A DNA stretch of 64,000 bases from Omphalotus guepiniiformis. Taxonomy: Eukaryota; Basidiomycota; Agaricomycetes; Agaricales; Omphalotaceae. The stretch is from positions 360,965 through 424,964 of the forward strand of contig JAQOOI010000011.1 of the NCBI GenBank assembly GCA_028554645.1, written 5' to 3'. This document shows positions 51,700 through 63,845 of the stretch, piece after piece. Made by a program: the position numbers and the translations under genes. How positions within the stretch are numbered: position 1 is the stretch's first letter; the number at the start of each line of letters is the position of its first letter. The notes under the pieces were generated by a model that saw only the letters and a program-made list of their open reading frames with translations, was not told the DNA's origin and did not search any database.

Positions 51700-52995
51700 A
51701 TATAGGAGACTTATTCTCTTTTGTTTTTCTCTCTCTTTTTTGGAAGCAGGAAGATCCCGTAATCACCGAACGTTCAGCGCGATAGTGCAGCCACGCGACG
51801 TCCAGCGCGGGACGACCGCAAAATCATTAACGACATCGAGATTGTCTTCTACGTCGTTCTCGCCCTCTCGTCATCTTCGCCCTCTCGTCATCTCATCTAA
51901 GGTTCAGCATAGCGTAGGAATATTTGAAACATCGTTGCATGCTCGCCCCTCATGTAGGGTGTATAACACAACATATATATCCATCTAAGTGCCTGTACGC
52001 AACGGTTAGTGAAAATTAACTCGGCGGACGGCATTAAACTACTGACCCAAATCGACTCGAACCCAGAGGTAAATCTTTCAGTAGTACAGGCTCATATGCC
52101 CTTCGCTACGACCTCTCATCCTCTGGGTGGAAGCTCCTTCAACACAGTGCTCTCCTCCCTAATGGACCTCTCTTCATAGCGACATTCGACTAGCTCGCTT
52201 TTTTTCTGTTGAAAAAGGGCTGACCAGGCAGATACCATTGACGACTCGGATTTTGCTGTATCCTCCATCTCCCTCGAGCTTCCTAACCCCTTCTCTCTTA
52301 TTTTCTGCCCTCCAGTAACATTGAATCAGCTGGGTGCAATGGATTGTCGAGTGTTGGTTGAACAGCTAGAATTGCTCTGACTCGCCATAGTCTTTCATAG
52401 TAAGAAGGTCAGTACGCCTTAACACTACAACCCATGACAACTGTACCAACTGTGTACGTTTCATAATAGAAGTAACAATGCCCGCATCCACACTCATGGA
52501 TTGCACGGGCAAAAGAGCTCTTGAATCCTCTCTGTTCCAAATGGTATCCCCGGAACATCTCCCGGAGGATATCGAAGTAACGCCGCACCCTGTAACTTAA
52601 TCTCCCGCACCACGAAGAAGAGTGGGCGGTACTTGATACTAAACTAATTACGAGTGGAAGCCTAGTAAAACAGCTGTTTAGAATCTTCACAGAAGTAGCT
52701 AGCAATGACCTACCATTAATGCCTGCAGGGAGAAAGAGGTTGAATACTCCCTGGCGCTTGGGACAACGGGAGTTAGCATAAATGGACACTTAGCGAAACG
52801 GCTTAGTGTCGGGGCCGCAATCACATAAATTGGGAGAAGAGGTTCTCGATGGCTGGCGAACCCCTTCAAATGGCAACAGTCGAAACGCGCTGGAAAATCC
52901 TTGCACATTCTGAAAATCATGGATAATTACCAGCTGATAGAACAGTGAACCTGATCACTCAGGCACCATTGACCTCGAAGGTAATAAAAAATATA
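51700..52995. other. Repeat-bearing spacer, no supported gene
   Basis: It contains the repeat at 51950-52075. Minus-strand frames at 52409-52920 show no recognisable domain. Confidence 0.4.
51950..52075. repeat. Second dispersed repeat, copy B
   Basis: Partner of 42712-42840, in the same orientation. Confidence 0.85.
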
Positions 52996-52999
52996 ATTA

Positions 53000-53470
53000 T
53001 AATTGCAACAAAGCCCTAATCCAGCAGACAATAGCAAGGCTACGTCAATAGAAAGGAAAGGTCCTTATACCAGCCGCGTCGTTAGAACGACAACACTACT
53101 AAAAAGGCTAAGGCAAAAGCGCAACGGAATCTTTCGCAAGAAGCTCACCAGAAAACCGAATACCAAAGAGAACCTTCACTACAGCTCTAAACTATCCCAA
53201 GCATCAGTATACAAAACAATATGTGAACAGAGAACAGAGACGTACGCAGGACGAGGGCGAACTAGAATTAACGTCCAAAACATTCAGGGTGCATTAGAAA
53301 GAAAGATGCATGTACGAACCAGCGAAGCCACGATATGGGCCGGGATCCATCATAGAGATTTTTCACGCGAAGGTCGATACCTCATGTGGATGACAATGCA
53401 CAACGTGTATATGGTTGGATCGAGCTGGCAACAGAAAAACTACAAACCTGATCAACAGGCATGAGCAATT
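53000..53470 (+). pseudogene. Degenerate LINE pol C-terminal fragment
   Basis: The frame ending YLMWMTMHNVYMVGSSWQQK and KPDQQA resembles the C-terminal region of the LINE at 33792 (FLWMTIHDAYMTGDMW; TPEQQERAYC), with SVYKTICEQRTETY matching its YRAVQEYY helix. Low identity shows it belongs to a different or much older family. RNase H and RT are missing. Confidence 0.6.
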
Positions 53471-53694
53471 TGTCAAAAAAATGATGAAATGGAAATCGCC
53501 TTCGCGAGGGTTCCTGGTCTGTAGGCAGAGTATAAATGTGGAAGTTAACACTGAAACATGCAAGACACTCCCTTGAGCGAGCACTTTGATAGCTGTATCA
53601 CAATGGGACTCTACAATCATTCAAGTGAGGCACTATGCCAATCTCAAGAGCCGCTGTCAGAGCCAAATTAAAGCTTTCTTGTCTGTCCTTCAAA

Positions 53695-55284
53695 TCAGGG
53701 AAGGATGCAGAGGACGCCCCAAACACCGCAACGAGGGCTGCTTATAGATCTGCTATCGAGCAAAACACAGTCTCCTCTTTCAAGGACGTCCTCGTAACCC
53801 ACATTCAGGTCTAGGCGAGCAAGCTTCCGTTCCGAAACCCCTGGAGGCTGCATTGGTCCTCCCAAACCAAAATTCTCAGATAGTGTCCCTGCGCAACGAG
53901 GTGTCTGTGTTCGGTGTAGGGATCGAGACACGATACTACGAGTGTAGGCACCGCAAACTTTGACAGGCCAGTGAGAATGCATCACGAGGGGTGGTGAGCC
54001 TGAGCATACCAGAAACATTCGTCATCGCTTGGTAACTCGCCAAAATATCAACGAACAGCTCATCAGAGAGGTTGGTAGCAATGACAAACGAAAGCGTAGC
54101 AAGCAGAGCCGGCCAGCCATTTTCCATGATATCGAGGACAGTAGACGGTTCTTTTGGTGGAAGGACTGAGAAATGCAAGGTAGGGGGAGCATGAACAACA
54201 GCCTCGCCTGCTGCTCCGGGTTTCTGAATGACAATCGAGCTGTATAGGGGAGCGGAGAAGGATGCGAATCCCTCACATAGGAAAACGAGGTATTGTACAG
54301 CGAGCAGGTAGACGTAAGAGTCCGGAATCGATGGCGTAGCTTCGTCTAACTGATACCATATATGAGTAAAGATCAGCGTGTAAGCGATATCAGCGACACG
54401 CACCATTGTAACTTCATCGCAGATCCATGCAAACTGAGGCCTGCACTAGACCCCATCATCCCCACCAAATTCGAGACGGTAGCACTCGCTGCATTCGTGA
54501 CCATCCCAGCCATACCTCCCACATCAAGTCCATAGCCAGATCCGCCGGAGCTCGAAGGCGACATAGAGGAGTCAGGTTGGACTCCTACGCTAGACATCTG
54601 AGTACTAACACCAAGAAGCGCTGGTTTCTCAGTGACGAGTTTGAGTGCAGTTATCAGTGTACTAAATACTTTCGAGCCATGGTTCTTGCGCATCATAGCG
54701 ATCCCAAACGTTTGGCATAAGCTCGGCATCGCTACACAAGCTGCAAAGGAACAATCAAAAAGTGGGATTGACCGATTTCGTATCGTACCCCCATAGTCCG
54801 GGTCAGAAGCATGAGGAATACTTCTGCCTCAATTTGCAGCTCCAGTGAAATTTGAGGAGGAGGAGGAAGACGACGCGAGTGCGTAGGAAATTTGTGCGGC
54901 TCCGACAATGCTTTGAGTATTAATGGGCAAAAATGCGTCGTAGAAGCTGTATCAGCTCATAGCCTTCATCTTCTAGAGGAGCAGTTCTCACTTTCCTGAT
55001 GAGTACATGGTAATTTGTCAAGACGCTTTCTATAAGCTCGAGTGCGAAAATCTTCCGGAGGAACACGAATTTCAGGAAATTTGGTTTCTCGGAGTTGGCC
55101 AACAAATACATCTTGGGCAGAGGGACCCAAGGATTGTGTCGTTCCGTCTGGTAAAGTCACGTTGAGAGTTGTACGGGATCCTTTCTCTGCGAACTTCTTC
55201 CACCATCTTGTCGACCACAAACATGACCATTTGACGCACGTAACGGCTGCTGGTGAGGCTTGATTCCTGCAATAAGAGGAACAC
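53695..55284 (-). pseudogene. Mon2-like (Golgi trafficking) gene fragment
   Basis: From right to left: RQMVMFVVDKMVEEV, VTLPDGTTQSLGPSAQDVF, YLLANSEKPNFLKF and FALELIESVLTNYH, then KVFSTLITALK, EKPALLGVSTQM, YGLDVGGMAGMVTNAASATV, YLLAVQYLVFLCEGFASFSA and DIMENGWPALLATLSFVIAT, FVDILASYQAMTNVSGML, TLSENFGLGGPMQPPGVSE. The order fits the N-terminal third of fungal Mon2, a Sec7-related scaffold. Frame changes occur near 55190 and 55110 and parts are deleted. The piece stops at about 53700, and its right end meets a dispersed repeat. Confidence 0.7.
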
Positions 55285-55640
55285 GTCGACCGAAGTCGGA
55301 CGTGAAACCTATTTCTATAGCCCCAAACAACAAACGTGATGTCCTGAACCTTCCTGCCTCACAAATCAGCATGAGCCGGGTCCAAGGCCAACGGTAAGCA
55401 AGCGCGAGCCCAGTATATCAAGGCCTCAGCAACCAGCACCAAGCTGGTGACGCTGAAACAGCCAGACACCAAGTCCAGCTGCAAGACGACGACACCAAGT
55501 GATCGTATAACGCTAATAATATGTTGGTCGCCCGCCAAATGAGTATTCAGCACAGATTCAGCACAACGCCAGCACAACGCTGTTACACCAGCGCCAACAG
55601 GAGCGGCATTCAAAATCAAAGCCGATAACAAAATCGTAGC
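55280..55640. repeat. Dispersed repeat, copy B
   Basis: Partner of 42340-42740. It begins immediately beyond the N-terminal end of the Mon2-like fragment. Confidence 0.75.
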
Positions 55641-55719
55641 TTTCGCACGAACATGTGAGCAAAATGAATAGTAGTGGGCCTCCCAGAAGCTTTAACCTCT
55701 TAAGTACCAACACCCACAA

Positions 55720-55810
55720 GTCATTACGAGGACTCGGTGTCTTCGTCGAAGTTTGTCTGACTTGGTGTCAGGATGTTCTTCGATTTACGAAGACTTGGGG
55801 TCTTCCGTTC
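55720..55810. repeat. Partial MITE terminus
   Basis: CATTACGAGGACTCGGTGTC to AAGACTTGGGGTCTTCCG matches the right terminal repeat of 43437-43895. Confidence 0.75.
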
Positions 55811-56267
55811 GCTACCGGTACCGCAGTTGGATGATCTATTCCTGACCCGATATCCCATTAATCTGGCGAAATTTCCGCACTCGATACCACGTCAGAATAT
55901 CCGATATTGCGTCAGAATTCCAAGTCTCGTTCATTCGAGGAAGCTATAGGAACATGGCATGACGTTATGGCCCACTTTCGAGCGACGTCGGACGAGGTCG
56001 AAAATCTGTACTCCTACGTGCGCTATTCACCAATCTTGTTCACTGGCAATCCTTTCCTGTTCCTTCTCTCATAATTCTGTATAGTTCGTGAACGTTTGAA
56101 TCCTTGTTGGCATGAATGTGGCTTAATAGGAGTATCATGAGGCTTGGTGTTATGCCTAACCACCGGCCCCGGCCCGTCCATTCCGTGGCGCCCGACTTTG
56201 CGCAACATCCGAATATCCGACTTCTTTGTTGCACTTGAAGCACTTCAACGCTGTTGAGCCGGTAGAA
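55811..56267. other. Upstream region of the coiled-coil gene
   Basis: No gene is seen. Minus-strand frames across 56040-56445 are shadows of, or upstream from, the first exon. Confidence 0.4.
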
Positions 56268-59200
56268 ATGGATGTCGATGATCCGCATCCTGTCGCGCAA
56301 GGATCCCAAGGACCCCGCAATATACCCAGAACAGACATCTCCGTCGCACAGGCGTCCAAAAAACGTCGTAATCATGAAGAGGTTGATGTACGCTTTGAAT
56401 AATTTTCTGCCACTCCCTTATTGATAAAGGATGCGTTGAAGGCATCCTCTAAAAATACAAACCCCACAATCACCAGAGAGAAAGATACGATTCCAACAAG
56501 AAATACCGACAAAGAACCAGAAATCCCGACAAAAATCACCGACAAAGGTGATGAGAAGGGCACTAAAGTATTCCCAAATCGCAGCTCATCTTATGTACAC
56601 AGTTGCTTATAGATCATTTCTTAGACTCCACCATCGAACAAACATATTCGACTGTCTTCCACTGAGGACGATCCTGCGCGCTTGAGAGCGAGAATCCACG
56701 AGTTGGAGAACTTCCTGGCTTCTCGTAATGGCGGTAATGCCGTACCTGAGCTTGGTGCAGATTCGGAGAGCACCCCATTCACCCTGGCCGAGAAGAACTC
56801 TAAACTTTGTTCTATTCTAACGACCAGGGACCGCGAGCTCGCCCATTCAGTTGCTACGCAAAATAGTATGAGAAGCAGGAATATGGACCTTCTTGTTCGC
56901 CGCCAATTTATACTGCTTTCGTGCATAGAGCTGACATGGAACATAGGCGAACAATGTTGGCCTCAAGTCACAAGTCACAAAACTCTCCGAAGACACTAAC
57001 AAGCAAAGTGAAAAGATTCGCTACCTAGAACCCCAACTAGAGGTGAGGTTACTTCACGACAATACCCGTACCTTGTGCTGATATTTTTTCAGAGCGCGAA
57101 TAAACGGCTTGACGAGCTCTCCGCTGAAATCCGAACCCTAGAAGAAGCGAAGAAAAGCCTGCAAGAAAATGTTGAGAAGGACAAGAAGACTATACTCCTA
57201 ATGCAGCGAGAGCACGCTCGAGAGCTAGTAGGCAGTTTCCCTATCATCGATACATGTCACTAACACTAACTGCTTCACTGCGAACAGGAGAAGAAATCTA
57301 CGGAGGCTGAATCTCAACGGATGGAACTGCAAAACTCATTTGAGACTCAGCGCAATGCGGTGACGAGTTTAAGAACTGAAAAAGAGGAGCTGCAAGTACG
57401 TGTAGTACCTAGCTAGCTCTTCGCACTCATTGTAAAATATCCATGACGTTAGGACGAGGTTCATGATTTACAGGTACGTGTCGTACCTAGCTGGCTCTTC
57501 TCATTCATACTCAAGGCTCCACGACGTAGCACAAAGTACAATCACTCGAAGAGAATCTAAACCAGCAAAAACGATTATTTGAAGAGGTAGCGGTAGCGGC
57601 CTCTTCGTTTACATAAACTTACGCTCATTCCTCGCTCATAGAGCAGCAACAACGCACGGAGGGACGCGGATGATATGCTGGAGCACCAGAACAAGGTGGA
57701 CTCCTCTGGACAAACAACTGAATCTTTCGAGGTGAGAACGAGAAACCACCTGATCGAGCATTCTACATGATCTTCACTACTGGAAATACAGGAAAAATAC
57801 GAGCTACTATTCATAGAACACCAATTAACCTCGGTATGTATCTTCCCCACCCTCCTACCATGCATACTGAGTCACCGCCATAGGAGGAACTGCGTGAATC
57901 AGTGGAGACAGAAAAGGTAGTTCATTGCGTTGTTTCATTGCGTTTTATGCGCTGTTTACGTTGCGTCGGCTCTCTTGGAATCTAGCGTGCTGTAGAAGCG
58001 CTCAAATCCCAACATCAAGAGGAAATCTCCCAACTCCAGAGTGACATACAAACTCTGACCCAAGAGAAGAGTACGTTAGAGGTGCGCTATTTCGCTTATA
58101 TGGTCGCGGTGTCATCCTTCGTGCGAACATATCCCCAATCGTTTTATAGCAACAGCTTAGGTCGTCCAAGCAAGCTTGCGTAACTATCCGTGGCAAGCTG
58201 CAAAATCTGGAGGCCGACAGAGAGAAAGATGTCTTGCAGCTGGAGAAGGAAATAGAGAGATTGACTCGCGAAAGCGGACTTCTAAATGTGCGTTACTTCA
58301 CCGATCTTGTTAATTCGATCCTCATTTCTCGCTGATAGGAGGAGCAAGGAGAGTCCCTGACGACAATTGGAAATCTCAAAGGAAGGATTGAAACGCTCGA
58401 CAAAGAGCTTTCAAACCTGAATGAGGAACTGAAACTACAGACGGATAAGAACGAGTCTTCGCAGGACTCTTTACGCGAGCATATTGAAACCTTGATTCAA
58501 GAAAAGGGGGCTCTAAATGTGCGTTCTTTTCAACAAGTCTTGTGTACTCGATATACTCAAGTCCGATGTTAGGATGAGAACGAAGAGCTTTCCTCAACGG
58601 TCAATAACCTTGTCACGAAGATCGAAGATATCGAACGAGATCTTCTGAACGAACGAGCTGCTCATAAGCTTGCACTAGAAACGCAGGAGAATCAGATTTC
58701 GGTCCTCGAATCCTCAAGTGTATCTTTACGTGGTCGCATTGAGGAACGAACGAAGACTGTCGAGGTACTTTTTATCCCAGTTCTGATATATGGAGACTAA
58801 TATAAGAAAAGGAATTAACAGGTGCACATGGTGCGAAAGTTGCAGAGTTGCAGGCACTGAAGGAGAAAATGAACGAGCAGGAGAAGAAACTCCAGGTACA
58901 GAATATACTTTCATTTCATGCTTCCCTTAAATGATCTCCTTGTTTAACTACGTATTACTTTGCAGGCCCAGATTGCTCACGACGGTGAGCAACACGCAGA
59001 AAAAGAGGAGAAATGGAGAGAGGCTCGTGCTCAGAAGAATGCTCAATTGAAGGACTTGGAGAAAAAGTTGAATGATTCAGAGGTACGATCAGCAATGGCA
59101 CATTGCTTACGGACCTGACTTGCCCGTCAACAACAGGCTCAACTCCAGAAAGTTAAGGCAGATAATCAAGGGAAGAGTGAGAAGATCCAAACTTTACGCG

Positions 59201-62092
59201 AGAAGGTTCAGGAGTTGAAGGTAGTGCTTATTCGAACTGAATCCAAGCATCTCAATTGATCGCCTTGACTTACTTTGCAGGCGCAGATTTCTAGCGATGG
59301 TGAGCAACACGCAGCAAAAGCGAAGAAATGGAAAGAAGCCCGTGCTGCGAAGGACACTGAATTGAAGGACGTGTCGGAGAAGTTGTCCGTTTTACAGGTA
59401 GGAACAACAATGGCGCATCACCTATAACCTTGACTTGAGAGTGAACAATAGGCTCAAAGCGAGAAAGTCAGAGGGGATAATCAACAGAAGAGCCAGGAGA
59501 TTGAATCTTTACGCAAGGAAGTTCAGACGTTAAAGGTAATGCGTATATTCAATTTGAATCCAAGATGCTGAGCTGGGCACAAGGCTTCGCATTCCGGAAG
59601 TGCTTCGAGTTCTCCACCTGCACCTTCAAGTGGAGCACAACTAAACAGGGCATCGAGCTCTGCTCCGGGTCCAGAGGGTGCAGAGGATGTCCCAGAAGGC
59701 ACTGGAGATGGCACAGTTTATGGCGATGCTCCGCACGTAGACTTTCGGACCATACGAGGTTTGGGCCACACACTGAAATCGGCGCCCGTTAGTCACGAGT
59801 TGAATATAATCAAGTACAAGAAACGAGCTTATCAACTGGGCGATGAAATAGTAGGTTTCGATTTCTCTGATCTGTGTATCACTCATGACATTCGTTTTGC
59901 TGAAGGGCCCGTCGTCTACGCGGGCTAAACCGAAAACTCCCTCGAAGCCCGCTCAAGCTCAGCCGTGGCCAAAAACTAAATCCTCACCTTTTGTAAGATG
60001 ACTATCATGCACTGCTGTCGAAGCTCATCTCATGATTGCTTTAGGTCATTGGTAGGAAACGAAAGAATACTCGATTGTCGGACACGGATTCGGTATGCGT
60101 CAAAATCCAACCTCAAAAACCAAGGTTTCTAACCGTATTTCAGGACGAATCACCGGCTGATGACGAGGGAACCGGAGGCGTTGGCGGTGGTGGAAGTAGA
60201 GGCGGTGGTGGCAAGGCGAAAAAGGCGTTCATAAAACGTAAATCCGGCAAGGTAAGTACTTTCAACCGCTTTAGCTCTATTATGTATACTTACTATTTAT
60301 TCAGGGCACAGCTCGGGTCGTCGACACTGACACCGATCCCGACGATGCCAGCCCCAACCACAACTCTAGTGGACCGGACGACTGCAACCCCAAGGCGAAA
60401 TCTACGTCCAAAAAGACTCAATCCGGCAAGGTAAGTACTTTCAACCGCTTTAGCCCTATGTATACTTACTATCTATATAGGGCAAAGCTAGGGCCGTCAA
60501 TATTAATACTGACACCGATCCCGAGGGCTCCAATCCCAACCACAACTCGAATGGACCGGACGATTGCAACCCCAAGGCGAAATCTACGTTCAAAAAGACT
60601 AAATCCAGCAAGGTAAGTTTCAACCGCTTTAGCTCTATGTATACTTACGATCTACATAGGGCCAAGCTCGGACCGTCAATGTTGATACTGACGCCGATCC
60701 CGACGACTCCAGTCCCAACCACAACTCGAGTGGACCGGACGACTGCAACCCCAAGGCGAAATCTACGTCCAAAAAGACTAAATCCGGCAAGGTAAGTACT
60801 TTCAAACCGCTTTAGCCCTATGTATACTTACTATCTATATAGGGCAAAGCTCGGGCCATCAATCTTGATACTGACACCGATCCCGAGGGGTCCAATCCCA
60901 ACTCTGATGGACCAGGCGACTTCAATTTCGATCTCAGCAGTAGTGGTTCAGAGCTGGACTCTGATATAGAGTCCAACGAGCACAAGGTTCGAAAGATTTG
61001 GGCTATGAAAGGTCGGCATTCAAGCTACACAGAAACCCAACAGAAGCGCAACGTCAACGTGAGTTACACACAGCTCCAAGCTGGTGACTTGCAGACCTTG
61101 AATATTACGCTTTAACAGGCACTCGCTCGAGATCTGCTTCTCACGGCACTTCACTGCAAAAGAGTCTTCGAAGCTTTTTCTCGGGATCAAGTATCGGACG
61201 CGCGTCTTAAAAAGTTTTTGGACGAACCTAAAGAACACGGACCTAAGCTTTGCAATACCCGTATTGACAAGCGAGGCGCCGATTCCAGCGACATTCTGGA
61301 TTCTATCTGGAATAAATCTCTAATTTACATACTGGCACGTGAAGGAAAGGCGATCGTTAAATCTGCTCCCGATACCCGTTTTGGCCTTCCGGTTGATTGG
61401 ACACAACTCATGCGCACCCGACTGTACGAAGTTGTCAAATATGTGATTGCGGCTCGGCCACGAGAGGGCGAAACGACCAAAGATGTCGTTATCCGTCTTG
61501 CAGCAGCGTACGATGTCGTGAAGCAAAGGAACAAGGGAGTCAATATCTTACATGTGGTAAGTGCATCTACTGAAGATGACAGAGTCGCTCACCGTCACCC
61601 CTGTCATGCCTGTAGAAATATCAGGCGCGCTGTTCCGGCGCTACTGTCATGATTCGAGCCTGCCGCGATGTGAAAGACAAAACCGGGATAGAAACGTTCA
61701 GTTACATCCTTGAACTTACGAAATTACTAGGGCCCGGTGGTATGTCGGATGAGGAGGACAAACTCGTCACAACTACAACTAACGGTCAAAGCATGCGCGA
61801 GATGGTGAAAGCTGTTCTTGTGGTGGATTGGCGACACCCGTCCTTTCGAGAACTGTTCCAAATGGTCGATAGTACTCCAGGAGTTGAAGAGGGTATCTTT
61901 TCACAGATCGGGAGGACGAAAATGAAGCGCATTCGGGTCGACAAGATTAGTACACGCGCACCACCTCCACATCTTCCTCGTTCCTTTTTTAAGCCAGGCT
62001 ACCTGGAGGAATTGGGAAAGTTTCCTTTTCAAATTGATGACCTTCATCTCAGCAAGAAGGAGTTTCCACTCCGCGAGGTTCAGATCTCGTAG
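56268..62092 (+). CDS. Long coiled-coil protein with acidic repeats and an uncharacterised C-terminal domain
   Basis: Start ATG at 56268 (MDVDDPHPVAQGSQ). Exons I can place: 56268-56387, 56430-56567, 56625 onward, 57093-57227, 57288-57395, 57453-57473, 57530-57586, 57642-57731, 57792-57833, 57884-57916, 57986-58081, 58156-58287, 58339-58518, 58573-58764, 58812-58895, 58966-59082, 59137-59220, 59281-59397, 59452-59535, 60045-60092, 60144-60251, 60305-60430, 60481-60612, 60660-60791, 60843-61058, 61119-61556 and 61616-62092. Regions 56850-57090 and 59536-60044 are unresolved. The middle is heptad-rich coiled coil. A basic segment (GRKRKNTRLSDTDS, KKAFIKRKSGK) may be a nuclear signal, followed by acidic repeats (VDTDTDPDD) and a conserved-looking C-terminus (WTQLMRTRLYEVVKYVIAA; VVDWRHPSFRELFQMV) I do not recognise. 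Almost all introns are phase 0. Function unknown. Confidence 0.7.
58966..59535 (+). repeat. Tandem duplication of a two-exon coiled-coil unit
   Basis: Exons of 117 and 84 nt (58966-59082, 59137-59220) recur with exactly the same lengths at 59281-59397 and 59452-59535. They encode similar text (DGEQHAEKEEKWREARAQ and DGEQHAAKAKKWKEARAA), and the intron ends are related. Confidence 0.88.
60252..60842 (+). repeat. Tandem exon-plus-intron array, about 180-bp units
   Basis: Successive donors lie at 60252, 60431, 60613 and 60792 (spacings 179, 182 and 179 bp). Each unit holds a 47-53-nt intron (TTTCAACCGCTTTAGC, ATGTATACTTAC) and a 126-132-nt exon encoding DTDTDPxxxxPNHNS, GPDDCNPKAKSTSKKTKSGK. 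A fourth, diverged exon starts at 60843. Confidence 0.93.
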
Positions 62093-63149
62093 TGGTTTCC
62101 CTTTGACACGTATTTACTTATCGCACCGACAAGTAATGTAGAGTATTCAGTTTGGCGGCCGCACGAAAGCGCGACCCGGGATATGAGAATCGTTTTATTT
62201 TTGCAAGGCTTACTGCTGGAAACGCAAGGCAGACAACGTTAGAGCCGATGTTAACCCGCCAGCCTACATTCTCGTCACGATCGTGTCTCCCCCTAGTTTT
62301 TCACTCTGCACTTTCCAACCAATGGTTTGAAGGAAGTTCCTACGTGAGAAGTGCAACTAGTTTTTTAACAAAATTTCAATGTCGTATGCCTCCAATACAA
62401 TGCGCAACGAGGTTAGCTGACGCAAGGGTTTTCTCTGTATTTCATCCTCCCCTAAAAAGTGTGGACTGGTGGCATTCGTATGACAGGCAGACAAAAACTT
62501 TAGGCAGGCCACCAAACTAGATAGCAAAATACAACGAGATCAGTCTGGGTTTGGCCACGAGTATCAAATAAGGCCAATAAACTAAGCACGGCTCGTAAGA
62601 GGAATTGGCAAAGAAACGACCACATAGACGGGCTGGGGCGTACTTTAGAGAGAAAAAACTACTTACACTTCTCCCAGTCGTTCATACCTTAACTCATATC
62701 ATCGGTTTCAGGCATAGTAATCTCCGCCCTAGCATTCAACCCCAACCCCTCATCCTCGACTAGTAGTATTCCACACAAATCGCAGTGCAGGGCGTGGTAA
62801 TTAAATGTTAAAATGTATGCTAAATACACTATACACTTGGGCACATTGGGGATCGTTATTGTATAGGTAAAACAAGTTAGAATTACTGGTCAATATTTTC
62901 TTTAATCTATCATGTACTTGATTTTATGGTACAATATTTCTATTCATTTTTCTGATACACGACCTTATTTTGTGGGACAGTGAGAGAAAGTGGATACAAT
63001 ACGTGAATCCAAGAGACTAGGCACGCGAGGGTTGAGACGTCGGTTTCACACGCTGGCGCTAAAGCTGAAGTTGAAACCGCTTACCAGAGTTGAACTCACT
63101 CATTCCTCTCATTGTCAGCCGTTTCTCTCTAACCATCACCCGCGGAGCG
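62093..63149. other. Spacer, no supported gene
   Basis: It includes an AT-rich stretch around 62800-62960. The frame at 62152-62520 has no recognisable domain. Confidence 0.4.
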
Positions 63150-63240
63150 TAACGAAAACTTGGTGTTTTCGTTGAATCCTGTCTGACTTGGTGTTGGACT
63201 GCTCTGAAATTCGCGAGGACTCGGTGTCTTCCGATTCGTC
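63150..63240. repeat. Partial MITE terminus
   Basis: AACTTGGTGTTTTCGTTGAA, CTGTCTGACTTGGTGTTGG and GCGAGGACTCGGTGTCTTCC are shared with 43437-43895, and the piece ends in CCGATTCGTC. Confidence 0.7.
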
Positions 63241-63266
63241 CAGACTGTAGGGTTGGGCTTCACAAT

Positions 63267-63845
63267 ATGTCTGCCTACTCCTTGAATCTAACTCAAAATG
63301 CACCTGAAACCGCGGCAGAGCGTAGCCAAGTCCGACTGACAGCGGAGGACGGTGTTGTTGGTGCACTTTCTGGAGACTACTATATAACCAGTCTTATTCA
63401 TTCGAAATATCTACCTGCGCCTCCCTCTAATAATGCTGTACAGCTCATCGAAGACGGACGGACTGGGAGATCATGATTACACACTTTGGCCTCAGTACTA
63501 TCAAGATGCATACCCTCATTTCGCCGTCATCCCCCTTCGGCCTGCCCTGAATCCGAACCTGATCATCCGTATATAAACCACCTATGCATTTGGGAAAACG
63601 TACTTGACAACGACATAGAATGGGCTGGAAATTCTGCGCTCAGCGGCATCGGCGATCTCAAACACCCTCTTTTCGCTCGATTTGATGAAGCAGTCAATTT
63701 TTTAGTGCGGGAGGCAAACACTTACTTGGGGAGTCCTATATCTTCTGGTTTTGTTGCTTTTGTGCGACTACGCATTGCTCGCCTCGAGGCTTTCATGGGA
63801 CCGATTGCGACATCCCGAAGCGGACGTCATTTCGAATTCGTGTAA
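63267..63845 (+). CDS. Possible hypothetical gene, model uncertain
   Basis: Two frames follow a plausible ATG at 63267 (MSAYSLNLTQNAPETAAERS): 63267-63476, then 63486-63845 in another frame, containing WPQYYQDAYPHFAVIPL-type text in between. Splice sites joining them are not convincing, and no domain is recognised. It could be a real short gene with introns or a decayed one. Confidence 0.25.
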
